Assembly: GCA_036346205.1 (NCBI GenBank)
Contig: JARFJB010001819.1
Span: 2,320,001 to 2,384,000, forward strand
DNA length: 64,000 nt
Source: Vesta saturnalis
Taxonomy: Eukaryota > Arthropoda > Insecta > Coleoptera > Lampyridae
Reading direction: 5' to 3'
A program made the position numbers and the translations under genes. Below are positions 47,331-58,299 of the stretch, piece after piece (position 1 is the stretch's first letter; each line of letters begins with the position of its first letter). The notes under the pieces were generated by a model. The model was given only the letters and a program-made list of their open reading frames with translations. It made no database searches and had not been told where the DNA came from.

Positions 47331-48612
47331 AACAAAGAAGTAGATCAGATGTTGGCTGCGGATATTATAGAACCGTCCCACAGTCCATGGAGCTCACCGA
47401 TCGTATTGGTCAAGAAACCGGCCGGAGCTTATCGCTTCTGTATCGACTACAGAAAGGTTAACCAAGTTACCGTTAAAGACGCGTATCCGCTACCTTACAT
47501 CCAAGGTATATTAGACCAGTTGAGAGGAGCGAGCTATGTCAGCACATTAGATGTCAAGCAAGGATATTGGCAAATTCCCTGGACCAACCAGTAAGCCAAT
47601 AACAGCATTCACCGTGCCCGGGAGAGGACTGTTCCAATTTAAAGTTCTCCCGTTTGGACTGCACTCTGCCCCGGCCACGTTTCAACGGTTCTTGGACACT
47701 ATTATCGGCCCCGAGATGGTCGGACGGGCCTTCGTCTATCTGGACGATATTATCGTGCTAGGAGAAACCTTCCAGGACCACCTACGCAATCTTCAGGAAG
47801 TATTTCGACGACTCCGTCGCAATGGCCTGCAGTTACAACCTGACAAGTGCCGGTTCTGTCAGACGCAGCTCAAATACTTGGGACACCTTATTACGACCAA
47901 AGTTCTACCAGACCCAGAGAAGGTTAGCGCAATTACCCAGATACCCGCCCCCCGCACCGTCAAACAATTGCGTCAATTCCTAGGACTCGCGTCATGGTAC
48001 AGAAAGTACGTTAGCGGTTTCGCCCAACTAAGCCAGCCACTCACGGAATTGTTAAAGAAAAAGGCTAAATATCAATGGACCGAGAAACAAGACCACGCTT
48101 TCACCGCTATCAAAGAAGCCTTGACCGCCCCGCCTGTACTTGCTTGCCCGGACTTCACCCAGCCTTTTGTATTGCAAACTGATGCAAGTACTTCCGGAAT
48201 TGGAGCTGTTCTAACACAAGGGCAATCCCCCGACGAAAAAGTTATCGCATACATCAGCCGAGCGTTGAATCCCGCCGAGAAAAATTATTCAACCATTGAG
48301 CAAGAATGCCTGGCCGTGGTATGGGCTATTCAAAAGTTGAAAGGCTACTTAGAAGGATATAAGTTTACGGTGCTAACAGATCACCGAAGTCTTAAATGGC
48401 TCCGCACCTTAGAAAAACCGACCTCCAGACTAGCCCGATGGATAATGGAACTACAACAGTTTGATTTCCAAATTGAATACCGAAAGGGGACGTTAAACCA
48501 CGTCGCAGACGCCCTTTCTCGTCTCCACGAAACAGCCGAAACCAGTCACGAATTATCTCCATTGGAAGTTGAAGAAATCGAAGAAGCAACATGCCCTGGT
48601 ATCAACACCTGA
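47316..48612 (+). pseudogene. Gypsy reverse transcriptase and RNase H, one frameshift
   Basis: The first part 47316-47594 covers the fingers (SSPIVLVKKPAGAYRFCIDY, then LDVKQGYWQI). A frameshift near 47580 moves to 47551-48612. This has the catalytic YLDD (47737-47748), the connection (FLGLASWYRKYVSGFA) and RNase H with TDASTSGIGAVL and TDHRSLKWL and its final DALSRL. The reading frame is otherwise intact over 353 codons. The fusion of the domains and the YLDD box are typical of Gypsy elements. Confidence 0.92.
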
Positions 48613-49777
48613 TACAACAAACGCAGGCACATCGCACAACACCGAGATATAAGATAGAGAGTGGACTATTGTATCGTTCCTTCCCTGACCCGACACCGGA
48701 AAAGAAATGGGAAGTCACACCAGCTGGAAGAAATGCGTGCCCCAGGACAAGCGCCAGGAGATTCTTCGAGAATGTCACGATGCACCCACCGCCGGACATC
48801 TAGGAATTGCTAAGACCCTTTGTCGCATTTACCGAAAGTATTACTGGCCGACCATTAAACGCGATGTAATTACTTATATAAAAGCGTGCCGAAGTTGCCA
48901 AACTTACAAAGGACCGACCCAGAAACCGCCGGGAGAAATGTACTTCTCACAACCAGGACATCCGTGGAATAACGTCAGCACCGACCTTATCGGACCGTTA
49001 CCTCGCAGTAAGAAGGGCATAATTTTATATTAGTTTTCCAGGACCGTCTAACCAAATGGGTAGAGATAAAACCACTTCGAAACGCTACCAGTCCGCCCAT
49101 AATTCAAGCTTTGCGGGAACAGGTTATCTATCGCTATGGCTGTCCCAAGAACTTAATTTCCGACAACGGTCCCCAGTACACTAGCCGACTATTCCGTAAG
49201 TTTCTACAGGATCATGGAATTCGACACCGATTGACACCTCCCTATTCACCGCATGCAAATCCAGTAGAAAGGACCAATAAGGTCATAGGAACGATGGTGG
49301 CTCAATTTACCGGAGGCAAGCAAAGGAATGGGATTTACATCTCCCGGAAATCGCGTTTGCAATTAATACTGTCAACATGGAGCCACAGGATTCTCCCCGC
49401 TCTACTTAATTTAGGAAGAGAATTGGACCCCCGTGCGCATGGGTCGCACAACAACACCGCCGCCAACCCACACCGACGTCACCGCCGAGGAACAGGAACA
49501 GCACATGCGATATCTAAAAGACCTGCAAGAATTAGCCAGAGACGCTTTATCTAAGAATTTTGAGATTCAGCGGAAGCACTACAACCTACGCCATAGAACA
49601 TACCGCCCCCGAGAAGGAGATCTTGTTTACCGGAAAACCCGCCATCTCTCAAGCAAAGCGAAAGAATTTACATCGAAATTAGCAGAAAAATACGACGGAC
49701 CTTACCTAATTTATAAAGTAAGATCGCCGGTTATTGTTGAACTCGAGAACCCGGCAGTAGGAAAAGCGCGGGAGTAG
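48600..49777 (+). pseudogene. Gypsy integrase, several frameshifts
   Basis: Pieces at 48707-49033, 49034-49320 and 49433-49777. The zinc domain has ECHDAPTAGHLG and CRSC (HHCC). The core has its catalytic Asp in STDLIGPLP, the second in SDNGPQY and Glu in NPVERTN (DDE). A GPY/F-like motif DGPYLIYKVRSPVIVEL follows at about 49693. Frame breaks lie near 48700, 49020 and 49330-49430. The integrase would insert the copy and produce the 4-bp duplication. Confidence 0.9.
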
Positions 49778-49942
49778 CGCACGTTAAAGATTTGAAGAAC
49801 GCCTCTGACGTCGCTAATCAGACGAATCCAGTAACCAATGAAAATAACCCAACGTTAACGGCTATCAACTACGCGCGCTTTCAACCTTATATAAAAGAAC
49901 AAAATTTACCTAGGACTGATATCTTACGTAAAATGGCACCCG

Positions 49943-50443
49943 TTGTCCGTAAAGCTAAGAAAACCCGAACTCGCATTACCCCCTGGATGCCAGAATATAC
50001 CGCCAGCCCGGGACAGAAGGCCTTCCGCCGCCTTTGTCACACGACGTGGATCGCCCGTAAGGGACCGGTCACCGGTACGAAAACCATCGACCACCGCCGA
50101 ACCGCGAACGCCGTCTCCGGAGCCGATCGAAATGGAAGGTACATGGGAGCTGTCGCCGCCTCGCCTCCACGCTGACGGACGGCCGCGGACCCCCGAGACG
50201 CCCACCCACCTCCGACGAACAGAAGAAGTAACGGGAAAAATAAAAATATTAAGCATTCAGGAAATTAGGCCCGAAATATTGATGCCGCCCCCGACCGCAT
50301 TGATCTCACGCGCCGCTGCCCGACGCCAGAAAAGGAATCGCAGACGCGTAACCATCCGCCTGCCCGAGGGAGGAAGAATGAAAGTAAAAGGACGGAGTTT
50401 GAGGAAGAGGGTGGTATGTAACGAACCGCAAGTCATTACTTAA
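49943..50443 (+). other. Proline/arginine-rich reading frame after the integrase
   Basis: An open frame of 166 codons runs into the 3' LTR. It is rich in Arg, Pro and Ser, with no membrane segment or signal peptide. Other frames are also open over part of this GC-rich stretch, so it may be an integrase tail extension rather than a separate gene. It is not an envelope gene. Confidence 0.4.
50402..50416 (+). other. Polypurine tract of Gypsy
   Basis: GAGGAAGAGGGTGG directly before the 3' LTR start TGTAACG, the expected primer for plus-strand DNA. Confidence 0.8.
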
Positions 50444-52487
50444 AATTTTTTAATTAATTAATTATTTACTTAATAATCCGCCCTCGTAAAAGAAATGATG
50501 CAAGCTTTCTTAGTATTCAAACACCTGCAAAACTTAATCTAATATTTCTTAGTATTCCGTATTACTCAGTCACTTACATATATTGCTCATTATTTCGTTT
50601 TGATTGCACAATAATAATTAATTTGTTCCCACTCCAACGTGGATTTCATAAAACATCGAAAGTTTTATACGTCAGAGTAATCTCCGCCAATTACAAATAG
50701 GATTCCCCAAACAGAAGCCATCACCGCCTACGGAGAGTCCTCTATAAAAACCGCGCCGCGCACCTGAAAGAAAGAGGTATTACTACTTAAGTTAAGTAAT
50801 CAATACGCGCTACGAAAACGCATCCCGCCGCCGAGAAGTATAACCGTAACCGTAACCGATTAGCCGCCGTAGTAGAAGAGTTCCGTCGCGCCACTTGAAC
50901 GTGCTCCGCCGCCGAGAATTATTTAGTTGGTTTCACCAGCTCCTGTATTAGTTAGTCCATTTGACTAACTCCGATTCAGAGAACCTGCACGTGACGGTTG
51001 TTTGAAAAGTAAATCGCCGCAAACCTAGTAATCGCCACCGCGAGTTTAGCTCCCTGTATCTGCGAACGCGCACCGCGAATCTTTTGTAAATAGCTATCCT
51101 CGATCTTGGTGATTAACGACACGTAAGTCTGTAGAGTAATTCAGAACACAAAACATAAACACCAGCACACACACCCCCAGACCGCTACGGGCAAAAACGC
51201 CACGTGGTAGTTGAAATCATAAACGCCAACACACACCAGAAACACCCAGACCGCTACGGGCAAAGAAAACGCCACGTGGTAGTCGGGAGTATTCGCCAAC
51301 GCACACAAACCCCAGACCGCTACGGGCAAAGGAAAACGCCACGTGGTAGTCGGGAGTATTACACCCATCACGCTAACATATACCTGACGACGAGAGCTCA
51401 GTAGGACTGTATAGACCTGCAGCTTTCCTCATTTACGCTCACTTACATTCTAAACACCTGAATTCACTAGCTCGCTGGAGAAAGACCGAAGTGCCTATAA
51501 TCACCAACGCATTAAACGTAGAGTATCCGTCAAAGACCGGTAGTAAAGAAAACCGTACCCCGATACCCACGCGTTTATTTACACGAATTTCAAGGAAGCA
51601 ATCAATTAATTGTTTTCCACCAGCTTATTCCGTCAGTGTAAATAAAAACCGCCTTTAATCAATACGTATTTGTACGTGTACAAATAGGTAACGTCGTTTA
51701 TCTACGGGAGATTTCTTTTATTTGCATAAAAGAAATCAACACCATAAAATATCCACCCAGTAGATAACGCTTGAATAATATTACTTATACAACCAAACGT
51801 GTATAATCCGTCTAGTCTAAATTTAATGCAAAGATAAACCTCTGAAGAAGTCATATTTTCCAACATAATACATCGCGAAGTAAAATTACTCCACGAAGCA
51901 TACGCGCTTGTCCGTCTTCCAGAGGTTACTAAAGGTAAAGAGCCGCGCGCAGCACCGATACCGCAGTCCTGCGCACCATATATGAACTCGGGATATCGAT
52001 TTTCACTAGTGACCTACATTCGCGCAACCCTCGTTTTGAATAACCAGTAGTTTGTTTATAAATTCTTTTCTTTTATAGACAGGGCCGTATTCAGAATAAA
52101 TAATTATTTAAACATAACGATATTTAATCATTTACATATTACGGTCATTTTGAGTATAACTAGGGAGCATTAAAATCTACTTTACAGAAACGACGTCGAC
52201 AAGAATAAGTGGACGCACGGAAGGAAGGACGCCGCCGTCACCAGCAGGACGTCCAGTGGTTTGGTTAGTATTACGTTTAGGTTAAGTTGAGATAGAATAA
52301 GCATATATCTTAGATTTGTAGTTATAGGAAATATATTATTTTAAACCATTCTCTGTTTAATTATTTTATGTGGACAGTGTAAAGCTAAAGATTAAAGTTA
52401 CCAACGAACCCCCCCCTCTTTAGTTAAATACAAAGACCGATTGCAGTTAGCCCGGGCAAATATAAAATTGTAAGAAAGGACCTTACA
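50417..52487 (+). repeat. 3' LTR of Gypsy (2071 bp)
   Basis: Same sequence as the 5' LTR apart from small missing bases at eight or more places, for example CCCCC versus CCCC, TATATC versus TATC and TTTTT versus TTTT. The three CCACGTGG units are at about 51178-51360. Confidence 0.96.
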
Positions 52488-52491
52488 TCGC

Positions 52492-53300
52492 CCTGATCTG
52501 TTTTTGGCAGCCAATTTTTTAATGGTAATACAAAACCTAATATGCTATTCGTTTTAGGATCGTACCCAATTTTTGTTTTTATACGAGTAGCATCTTCTGA
52601 AATCCAAACTTTTTGGTATACTTCTTTCCTCTAAGTACTTTACTCAACCGACAAAATGTAAATTTCCCTCTTGTATACTGTCTCTCGCGGAATCTAAGTA
52701 TCTGTTAATGGTAGATATTGAGGGGACACAACTTTTTAAATTGACATAAATTGTTTCATACAATCATCTTCCACCAATATAGTACAAATAAACAAAATTT
52801 TTTTTGTAATTTCACCATATTTATTATTATCTGATTGTGTAGCATTTTGTTTAGCATTTACCAATAATCTGTGTAGAAAGTGAGAGAAGTGCTTTTCTAT
52901 TCATGATTCTGGTGGCTCCTAACATCAATTTCAAAATTATTGTGTTGAGCGACATACGAAACCATCTTGTCAGTTATCACAGAGTCTTTTTCTATAATAC
53001 TGTACAAATGATCGGCTATTTCGAAAAAGTTTGACCCCGCTGATCTTTTTCTCTAGACCGTCTAAGTCTTTCAGATTTAGAATGTGTAAGTGTTGGCCAT
53101 TTCGATTTTTTAGAACGAATAGTGCAATGAAAGCTTGATACTGTAATTGGTGATTCAGTGTTCATTTCATGAAGTTCAGTGTTCATTTTACTCTTTTCAA
53201 CATTTAGAGAGTTCTGTTGGAATTCTGAATTGCTTTTTATATATTCTGCTAGAAATTCTACCTCAGATTCCACCATGTTCTCGTTTCGGTTCTCATACTA
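52492..53300 (-). pseudogene. TE gene F, N-terminal part
   Basis: Minus strand. An 86-codon open stretch 53276-53016 (MVESEVEFLAEYIKSNSEFQ...) is serine- and lysine-rich. Frame-shifted remnants follow, then VWISEDATRIKTKIGYDPKT and SILGFVLPLKNWLPKTDQG up to the Gypsy insertion. The SEDATR block with a later GTDNK block marks a multi-copy, unnamed gene family known from animal genomes. A transposase function is inferred from copy number and nesting, not shown. Confidence 0.6.
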
Positions 53301-53489
53301 CTATAAACAGAAGAATTTTCTTTTTTGATACCCAAAGGTATATTTGAGAGATCATTCTTTGGAGCAGAAACTGTTGGATTCTGTAAAAATGTTAAAAAAA
53401 GAAATTGTTTCTAAGCTTACGTAGTTTATAATAAAACTATTTTGAACATATATTAGTAACGTCGATTTCAGAAAAAAGCAAATTCTCTA

Positions 53490-53654
53490 ATTTGGTGTTC
53501 GTGTACGCCCTTTAGCGGCCATCGCAGGAACTTAAAACTAATTTCCAGCCATTTGTCTCGGTTACTTTTACTATCAATATTTTTTTCCCGAAACTTTGCG
53601 ATGCGTAGTTTCTCAGATACAGCCGGCGCCCATTCTTAGTTGGCCACCCTGTAC
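53490..53654. repeat. Solo DD41D-type terminal repeat
   Basis: TACGCCCTTTAGCGGCCATC, CCGAAACTTTGCGATGCGTA and CACCCTG before TA have the same design as the right ends of A and E (CCCTCTAGC, CCAAAGTTGTACGATAAAC, CACCCGG). No second arm or transposase is nearby. Confidence 0.65.
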
Positions 53655-53900
53655 AATATCATTATGCTCTAAATTGTAATTCTGAGCAATTCATAGAATT
53701 TCATTTAATACGTAAAGACATCTGTTAAATCCCTGTTCAATATCAGTATGCTCTAAATTGTAATTCTGAGCAATTCATAGAATTTCATTTAATACGTAAA
53801 GACATCTGTTAAATCCCTGTACAATATCAGTATGCTCTAAATTGTAATTCTGAGCAATTCATAGAATTTCATTTAATACGTAAAGACACCTGTTAAATAT
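53647..53900. repeat. Three 84-bp tandem repeats
   Basis: Units start CCCTGT(A/T)CAATATCA at 53647, 53731 and 53815. Only a few substitutions separate them (CATTATG versus CAGTATG, CATCTG versus CACCTG). The first unit overlaps the tip of the solo DD41D repeat, so the tip was included in the amplified unit. Confidence 0.93.
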
Positions 53901-54715
53901 CCCCTATATGTATATTCTCAGCTGCCAACTTTAAATAAGGTTACAGCACTTTTCAAAATGTAATTAGCGGCAATATGACCTCTTCATATTGTAGGCTACA
54001 TTGTGTAAATTCTTTAAAATTTGTGTACCGGCATTTTCACTCGCTCAGTACTTGACACTGCACTAATCATTGACCGAACATTTTTATGTTGTGATTTCAT
54101 ATCAAGTGTGTTTGGACACCAGTGTTTTGCAACTGTTGGTAAAGGTGAAATTCTACACTTTTTGGACATGCAATGTAATTGAACAACTGTTCTAGCAATG
54201 TTAGTTTTGAAAACTTTGAGATGTTAGGTGCCCTCAAATGTTCCAAACTAATAGATAACCTTACATAACAAGTCACAAAGAGAGGAGTTCTGAAAAGAAC
54301 TATTGTGAAGAAGGGTAGGTTATAAATGATGTAATTGTAAGAAAAGTAGAAAAATACAGAGATAATAGAAGGTTATGTGCTAAAATTACGTCGTAATTCA
54401 AATTACAATTAAATTATTATACGTAGGTTACCAGCGAGTTTTTATAGGCTTTTTGAAGTGTTAAATACACTTTAAAGTATGTTACTGTTCTTTTTTGAAA
54501 TAACACTTTCATATGAGATGGCTATATAAACAACTTGGATAGTTAGGTTCATAAACTAATGATGCAGGCCGATTATTTCCTGGCAGAATTGGATGGACCT
54601 CAGCAATAAAGTTATTTTTAACTCCACATTCATCTTCAAAAATCTACTACTACTATTATTTGAAACAAGCCTATGGAAATTCACACACAAAAGCTCCTCT
54701 TGGATGGTGAAATCA
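53901..54715. other. Unassigned AT-rich DNA
   Basis: No ORF with a motif, no clear inverted repeat. Confidence 0.5.
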
Positions 54716-54885
54716 TTTTAGTAAAATGGAAAAATAGTATATTGTTTTACGAGTGACGAAAGTAACATTTTTTGAAGCGAGTAGAACAGTTTACCTGCCG
54801 AGGCGCAGCCGAGGCTAGTAATGTTCACGAGCTTCAAAAAATGTTTTCGACTAGTGAAACACTATACTTTTTCTACAACCCTGTT
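54716..54885. repeat. Foldback next to recombinase gene Y1
   Basis: GAAAAATAGTATATTGTTTT... and ...GAAACACTATACTTTTTC pair, with ACATTTTTTGAAGC opposite GCTTCAAAAAATGTTTT. Arms are about 50 bp. The loop holds the repeated word GCCGAGG (TGCCGAGGCGCAGCCGAGGC). It lies about 80 bp beyond the 3' end of Y1. A similar foldback lies upstream of Y2 at 57985. Confidence 0.78.
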
Positions 54886-54965
54886 TATATCATAATAATA
54901 TACTAAAAAAGAACATTGAACAAATATTTTATTTGAAAGTAAAAATAACGGAATTTTTCAAAACA

Positions 54966-56126
54966 TTATTTATGATTTAAATATTGGTTAATTGTTATAT
55001 TCGAGCAACTATTCAAAATTATAGGAGTATTACAATCAAGATTTTTATGTATTGAGGTAGAAGATGTCACATCTGTTATGTTGTTAACTGATGTCACTCC
55101 ATATGATGATGCGCCGTTATCGGAGAGCGTTTTATTTTGTATGGATTGTAAAATTTTGGTTTGTATTTGATTTTTGCTGTTAACTGATTGATCAACATAT
55201 CCTTCTGCAACGTTACTAGATTTCCAGCCTCCATGCTTTTTTAATTGAAGTAAATCACCTGCATCCATTAACAGCGTTGCGAAAGTTCTGCGCAAACAAT
55301 GCCCGGTATATTTTTGGGGATCAGGCAATTTTAAATATTGAGCTACTTGCATAGGAAATTTACTAAATTTATTTATTCCCACAACTTGTCGAGTACACTT
55401 TCCGTTTTGGTAGTTTATAAAGAATCTTGTATTTTGTTGGTCCATATCTAGTGGACGAAGCTTCATATATATTTTAGAAATTTCGTAGAAGAATCTAGAA
55501 ATGTGGAAGGAACGCGGTACTTTTGTTTTTGTATTACGTATCGTAACTAAGAGTATACTGCTAGTATCTTTTACATCATTTACTCTCAAATCTTTTAATT
55601 CATGGCAACGACAAGCTCCCGAAATTCCAACAATTAAGACTACCTACAAACGTGAATTTAATATTAATATTAAGAATTTTTCACATTAATAAAGTAATTG
55701 TTACCTTAATCATTAAGTATTTGGAATTGGGTGCATTCTTTAAGAAAGTACGTATCTCATCGGAAGAAAAAATTTTAGATTTTTGACTTTTAAATCCATC
55801 TGATTTTCGTTTCAAAAAAGAACGCAATTTGGGATATTTACTTATATCTATATTATTTTTAATCGATAAAGTGGCATTCAGCATCGAATACATAGACCAT
55901 AGCGTCGATGACTTCAATTTTTTTGATAACCATCCAAAGTACGCAAGCAGCACATTTTCCGAAAATGAATTAACATGATTGTTAACTCTCCAATCCATGA
56001 ATTTTCATATATTTCTTCATATCTCTTTTAGATTTTAATGGTAATAAATCCAAAGATGTCTGCTCAGCTTGATTTGTTATTTCTGGTGGTGTATTTTGAA
56101 AATCTAAATCACTTTCCGATTCAGAA
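54966..56126 (-). pseudogene. Crypton-like tyrosine recombinase Y1, catalytic part intact
   Basis: Minus strand. The start is ATG at about 56130 (ISESESDLDFQNTPPEITNQ). A one-base frame break near 56000 precedes the core-binding domain (SFSENVLLAYFGWLSKK, 55998-55705). Intron 55644-55704 (GTAACA...TTGTAG, 61 bp) leads in phase 0 to exon 55643-54966. Catalytic residues of a tyrosine recombinase are visible: Arg in GACRCHEL, His-x-x-Arg in GHCLRR, the KHGGW His, and Tyr in AEGYVDQ. The lineage with this GHC(F/L)RR...HGGWKSS signature is common in insects and belongs to Crypton-type elements, by inference. Apart from the N-terminal slip it could be functional. Confidence 0.83.
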
Positions 56127-56139
56127 ATCATGATAACTT

Positions 56140-56625
56140 ATTCAAAAAACTAACAATGCTTTGAGTGTAAACAATTAAAGAGAAGTGTCAAACCGAGTGT
56201 CAAACTAATGAAACCTGGCAACTAGATATAAAATGCATTCTTATTAAAGAAATGATTCCTATCTTTGTTTATTAATAAGCAAAATTCGTCAAAACATTAT
56301 ATACGAGGACGGCAAATAATTGAAAATATAAATTTAATTTTCGTGACTAGAGACGAAAGTTAACGTTATGACACTTTCTCTCACTGGTGACGGAAATCAC
56401 GTTTTCGCTGAATGTATTATATTACAAAATGACGACTTTTTGTATAGGGTTGTAGAAAAAAATATTTTATCTTCAGACGTCAATAAAAGATGACATTTTA
56501 AACTTCACCTGACAACGTTAATGTTTGACATTTTGACCGGCGGCTACAAGTCTTTTGCATCCCCTCGCAGCGGTAATGTAAGTTAATAACTCAAACACCC
56601 AATTTGGAAAACAACGAAAACAAAT
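56140..56625. other. Spacer between Y1 and Y2
   Basis: No gene. The stretch 56440-56470 (GGGTTGTAGAAAAAAATA) resembles the flank at 54875, suggesting that a related terminal region follows each recombinase gene. Confidence 0.45.
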
Positions 56626-57750
56626 TTATTGTTTAGAGTTATAAAGATTAAAAGTACAATGATTAATACTAACATTTTCTCCAAAATAAAATGCGCCAGA
56701 GGTAACAGTGGAGGTCTTGCTGCTTTTTAAGGAAATGGTCTTTAATTCTTCCTCTTCTACATGAACTTCTGTACTCGTAGCGCTTACACTAGGTGCAACA
56801 ATTTTCAAGGCTGCCTCTTTTTTTGTTGCTAGAGAGTCTTCAATATAACGCTCAGCTACAGTGCTGGATTTCCAGCCACCATGGCGCTTCAAGCACATTA
56901 AATCTGCGCCACCGTCCACCAACAGTGTAGCTGAGCTTCTTAGACAATGCCCTGTGTATTCTGTATAGTTCGCTAATTTTAAGAAAAAAGCTACCTCCCT
57001 AGGAACAGTACTTATTTTGTGGATTCCCATCACCGCTCTTGAGCATTTTCCATTTCCATATTTCAAAAAAATCGGCGATCATTCATATCTCGTGGGCGCA
57101 AAGCAACATATTTGTTATATAAATTTACGAAAGACAACTGTAAATAATTTCATTTTTTTTGTTTTGCTATCTGGAATTTTAATATGTAGCTGAGTTTTCA
57201 AGTTCTCAATGTCGTCTACCTTCATCTTCACCATTTCATCGCAACGAGATGCCTCTGAGATACCAATAATCAAAACTACTAAGAAAAATACAAAATATAA
57301 AGACTTGCTTTCATTCTATTTCTAAAACTTACCTTCATTGCCAAATATTTTTCGTCCGACGCTTCCGATAAAAATTTGTTAAATTGGTCTTTTGTAAATA
57401 CTTTGGCCTGCTTTGGGGTGTATCCTTTACTCTGCTTTTTTAGATATGCACGAAGTTTCAAGTATTTGCTTATATCTACGCCATGTCGAATACTCAATAA
57501 TGATTTTATCATCGAATATTGGGACCGCAACCGAGCTTTTTATTTTCATTTTTGTTGCTAATTCGGCAAAATAAGCTAACATTACGGTTTCAGAGTAGCT
57601 TTTAATATTTTTTTCATCGCACCATTTTATAAATTGCTGGAAAAGCGCGCTCATAGATTTTGCTCGATCTTGTAGGTAATAGATCAGTTATTGCTGTATT
57701 ATAGCCGCTTCAGTAATTTCTGACGGCGTGTAGTTCTCCAAATCCATCAT
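56626..57750 (-). pseudogene. Crypton-like tyrosine recombinase Y2, decayed
   Basis: Minus strand start MMDLENYTPSEITEAA (57750), then a stop. The core-binding domain is at 57654-57340 with a frame change (SYSETVMLAYFAELATK and ISKYLKLRAYLKKQSKGYTP). The intron region lies at about 57290-57330. Catalytic Arg is in SRCDEM (about 57240), His-x-x-Arg in GHCLRS with one residue fewer than in Y1, HGGW, and Tyr in ERYIED. It ends CTFNLYNSKQ-stop at 56626. It is closely related to Y1 and in the same orientation, but has more lesions. Confidence 0.82.
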
Positions 57751-57984
57751 ACTCCTAACAATGTAATATTTTAATTTACACAAATAGGAACAAAAAGTTT
57801 AATGAAATACTTACGATAACACGGAGAATCTTCACAATTTTCAACTTATTTAATGCATTGTTTTCAACGAAACCTAGCAACGTCTACTGCTGCTTGCCAG
57901 AGCACGCTAAGTAAATCTAACTATTCCTCATTTTCACAACCTCATTATTTTTCCTTATTTCACATTTAAGTGTAAAAAACGTCT

Positions 57985-58135
57985 GAAGAAAAAGTAGTAT
58001 ATTTTATGCCGAGCAAAGTGACTTTTTGTGGCTCATCTGTATTTGCCGGACTCGGTACGTTCGTCTGTCAAACCTACAGATTCGCCACAAAAAGTGTCAC
58101 TTTAGCTTCTTATAAAATAATATACTATTATTTCA
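57985..58135. repeat. Foldback upstream of recombinase gene Y2
   Basis: GTAGTATATTTTATGCCGAG... with ...CTTATAAAATAATATACTA, and GTGACTTTTTGTGGC opposite GCCACAAAAAGTGTCAC. Arms are about 50 bp with a 50-bp loop containing CCGGACTCGG. Its outer words TAGTATAT match the foldback at 54716. Confidence 0.78.
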
Positions 58136-58299
58136 TTCTGCATCTAATTTTACTATTTTACGTCTCAGTTTAAGTCCGGGAACACGGAAAAAAAACGGCC
58201 TTATCCTGTAAAGTGTTAATACAAAATTAATCATCGCAACAAAAGTTAAAGCAATATTTTATTCAAAAAAAACATCTACAATAGAAATTAAAAATTAAA

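Larger units (their letters stand above)
43347..52487 (+). mobile_element. Gypsy-type LTR retrotransposon, 9.1 kb, complete ends
   Basis: Two LTRs (TGTAACGAAC...CCTTACA) flank gag-pol in the order gag, protease, reverse transcriptase, RNase H, integrase, which is the Gypsy (Ty3) order. A 4-bp target duplication TCGC is at 43343-43346 and 52488-52491. The LTRs are nearly identical, so the insertion is young. It is much richer in GC than its surroundings. It split the minus-strand TE gene F. Coding frames are broken by several one- or two-base shifts. No envelope gene is seen. Confidence 0.97.

Noticed and set aside
49943..50443. Envelope gene of the Gypsy element
   Set aside because: No signal peptide, membrane segment, cysteine pattern or furin-like site; the frame is Arg/Pro-rich and runs into the LTR.
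53647..53900. A CRISPR-like array
   Set aside because: Units are directly contiguous 84-bp copies without unique spacers, in a eukaryotic genome.
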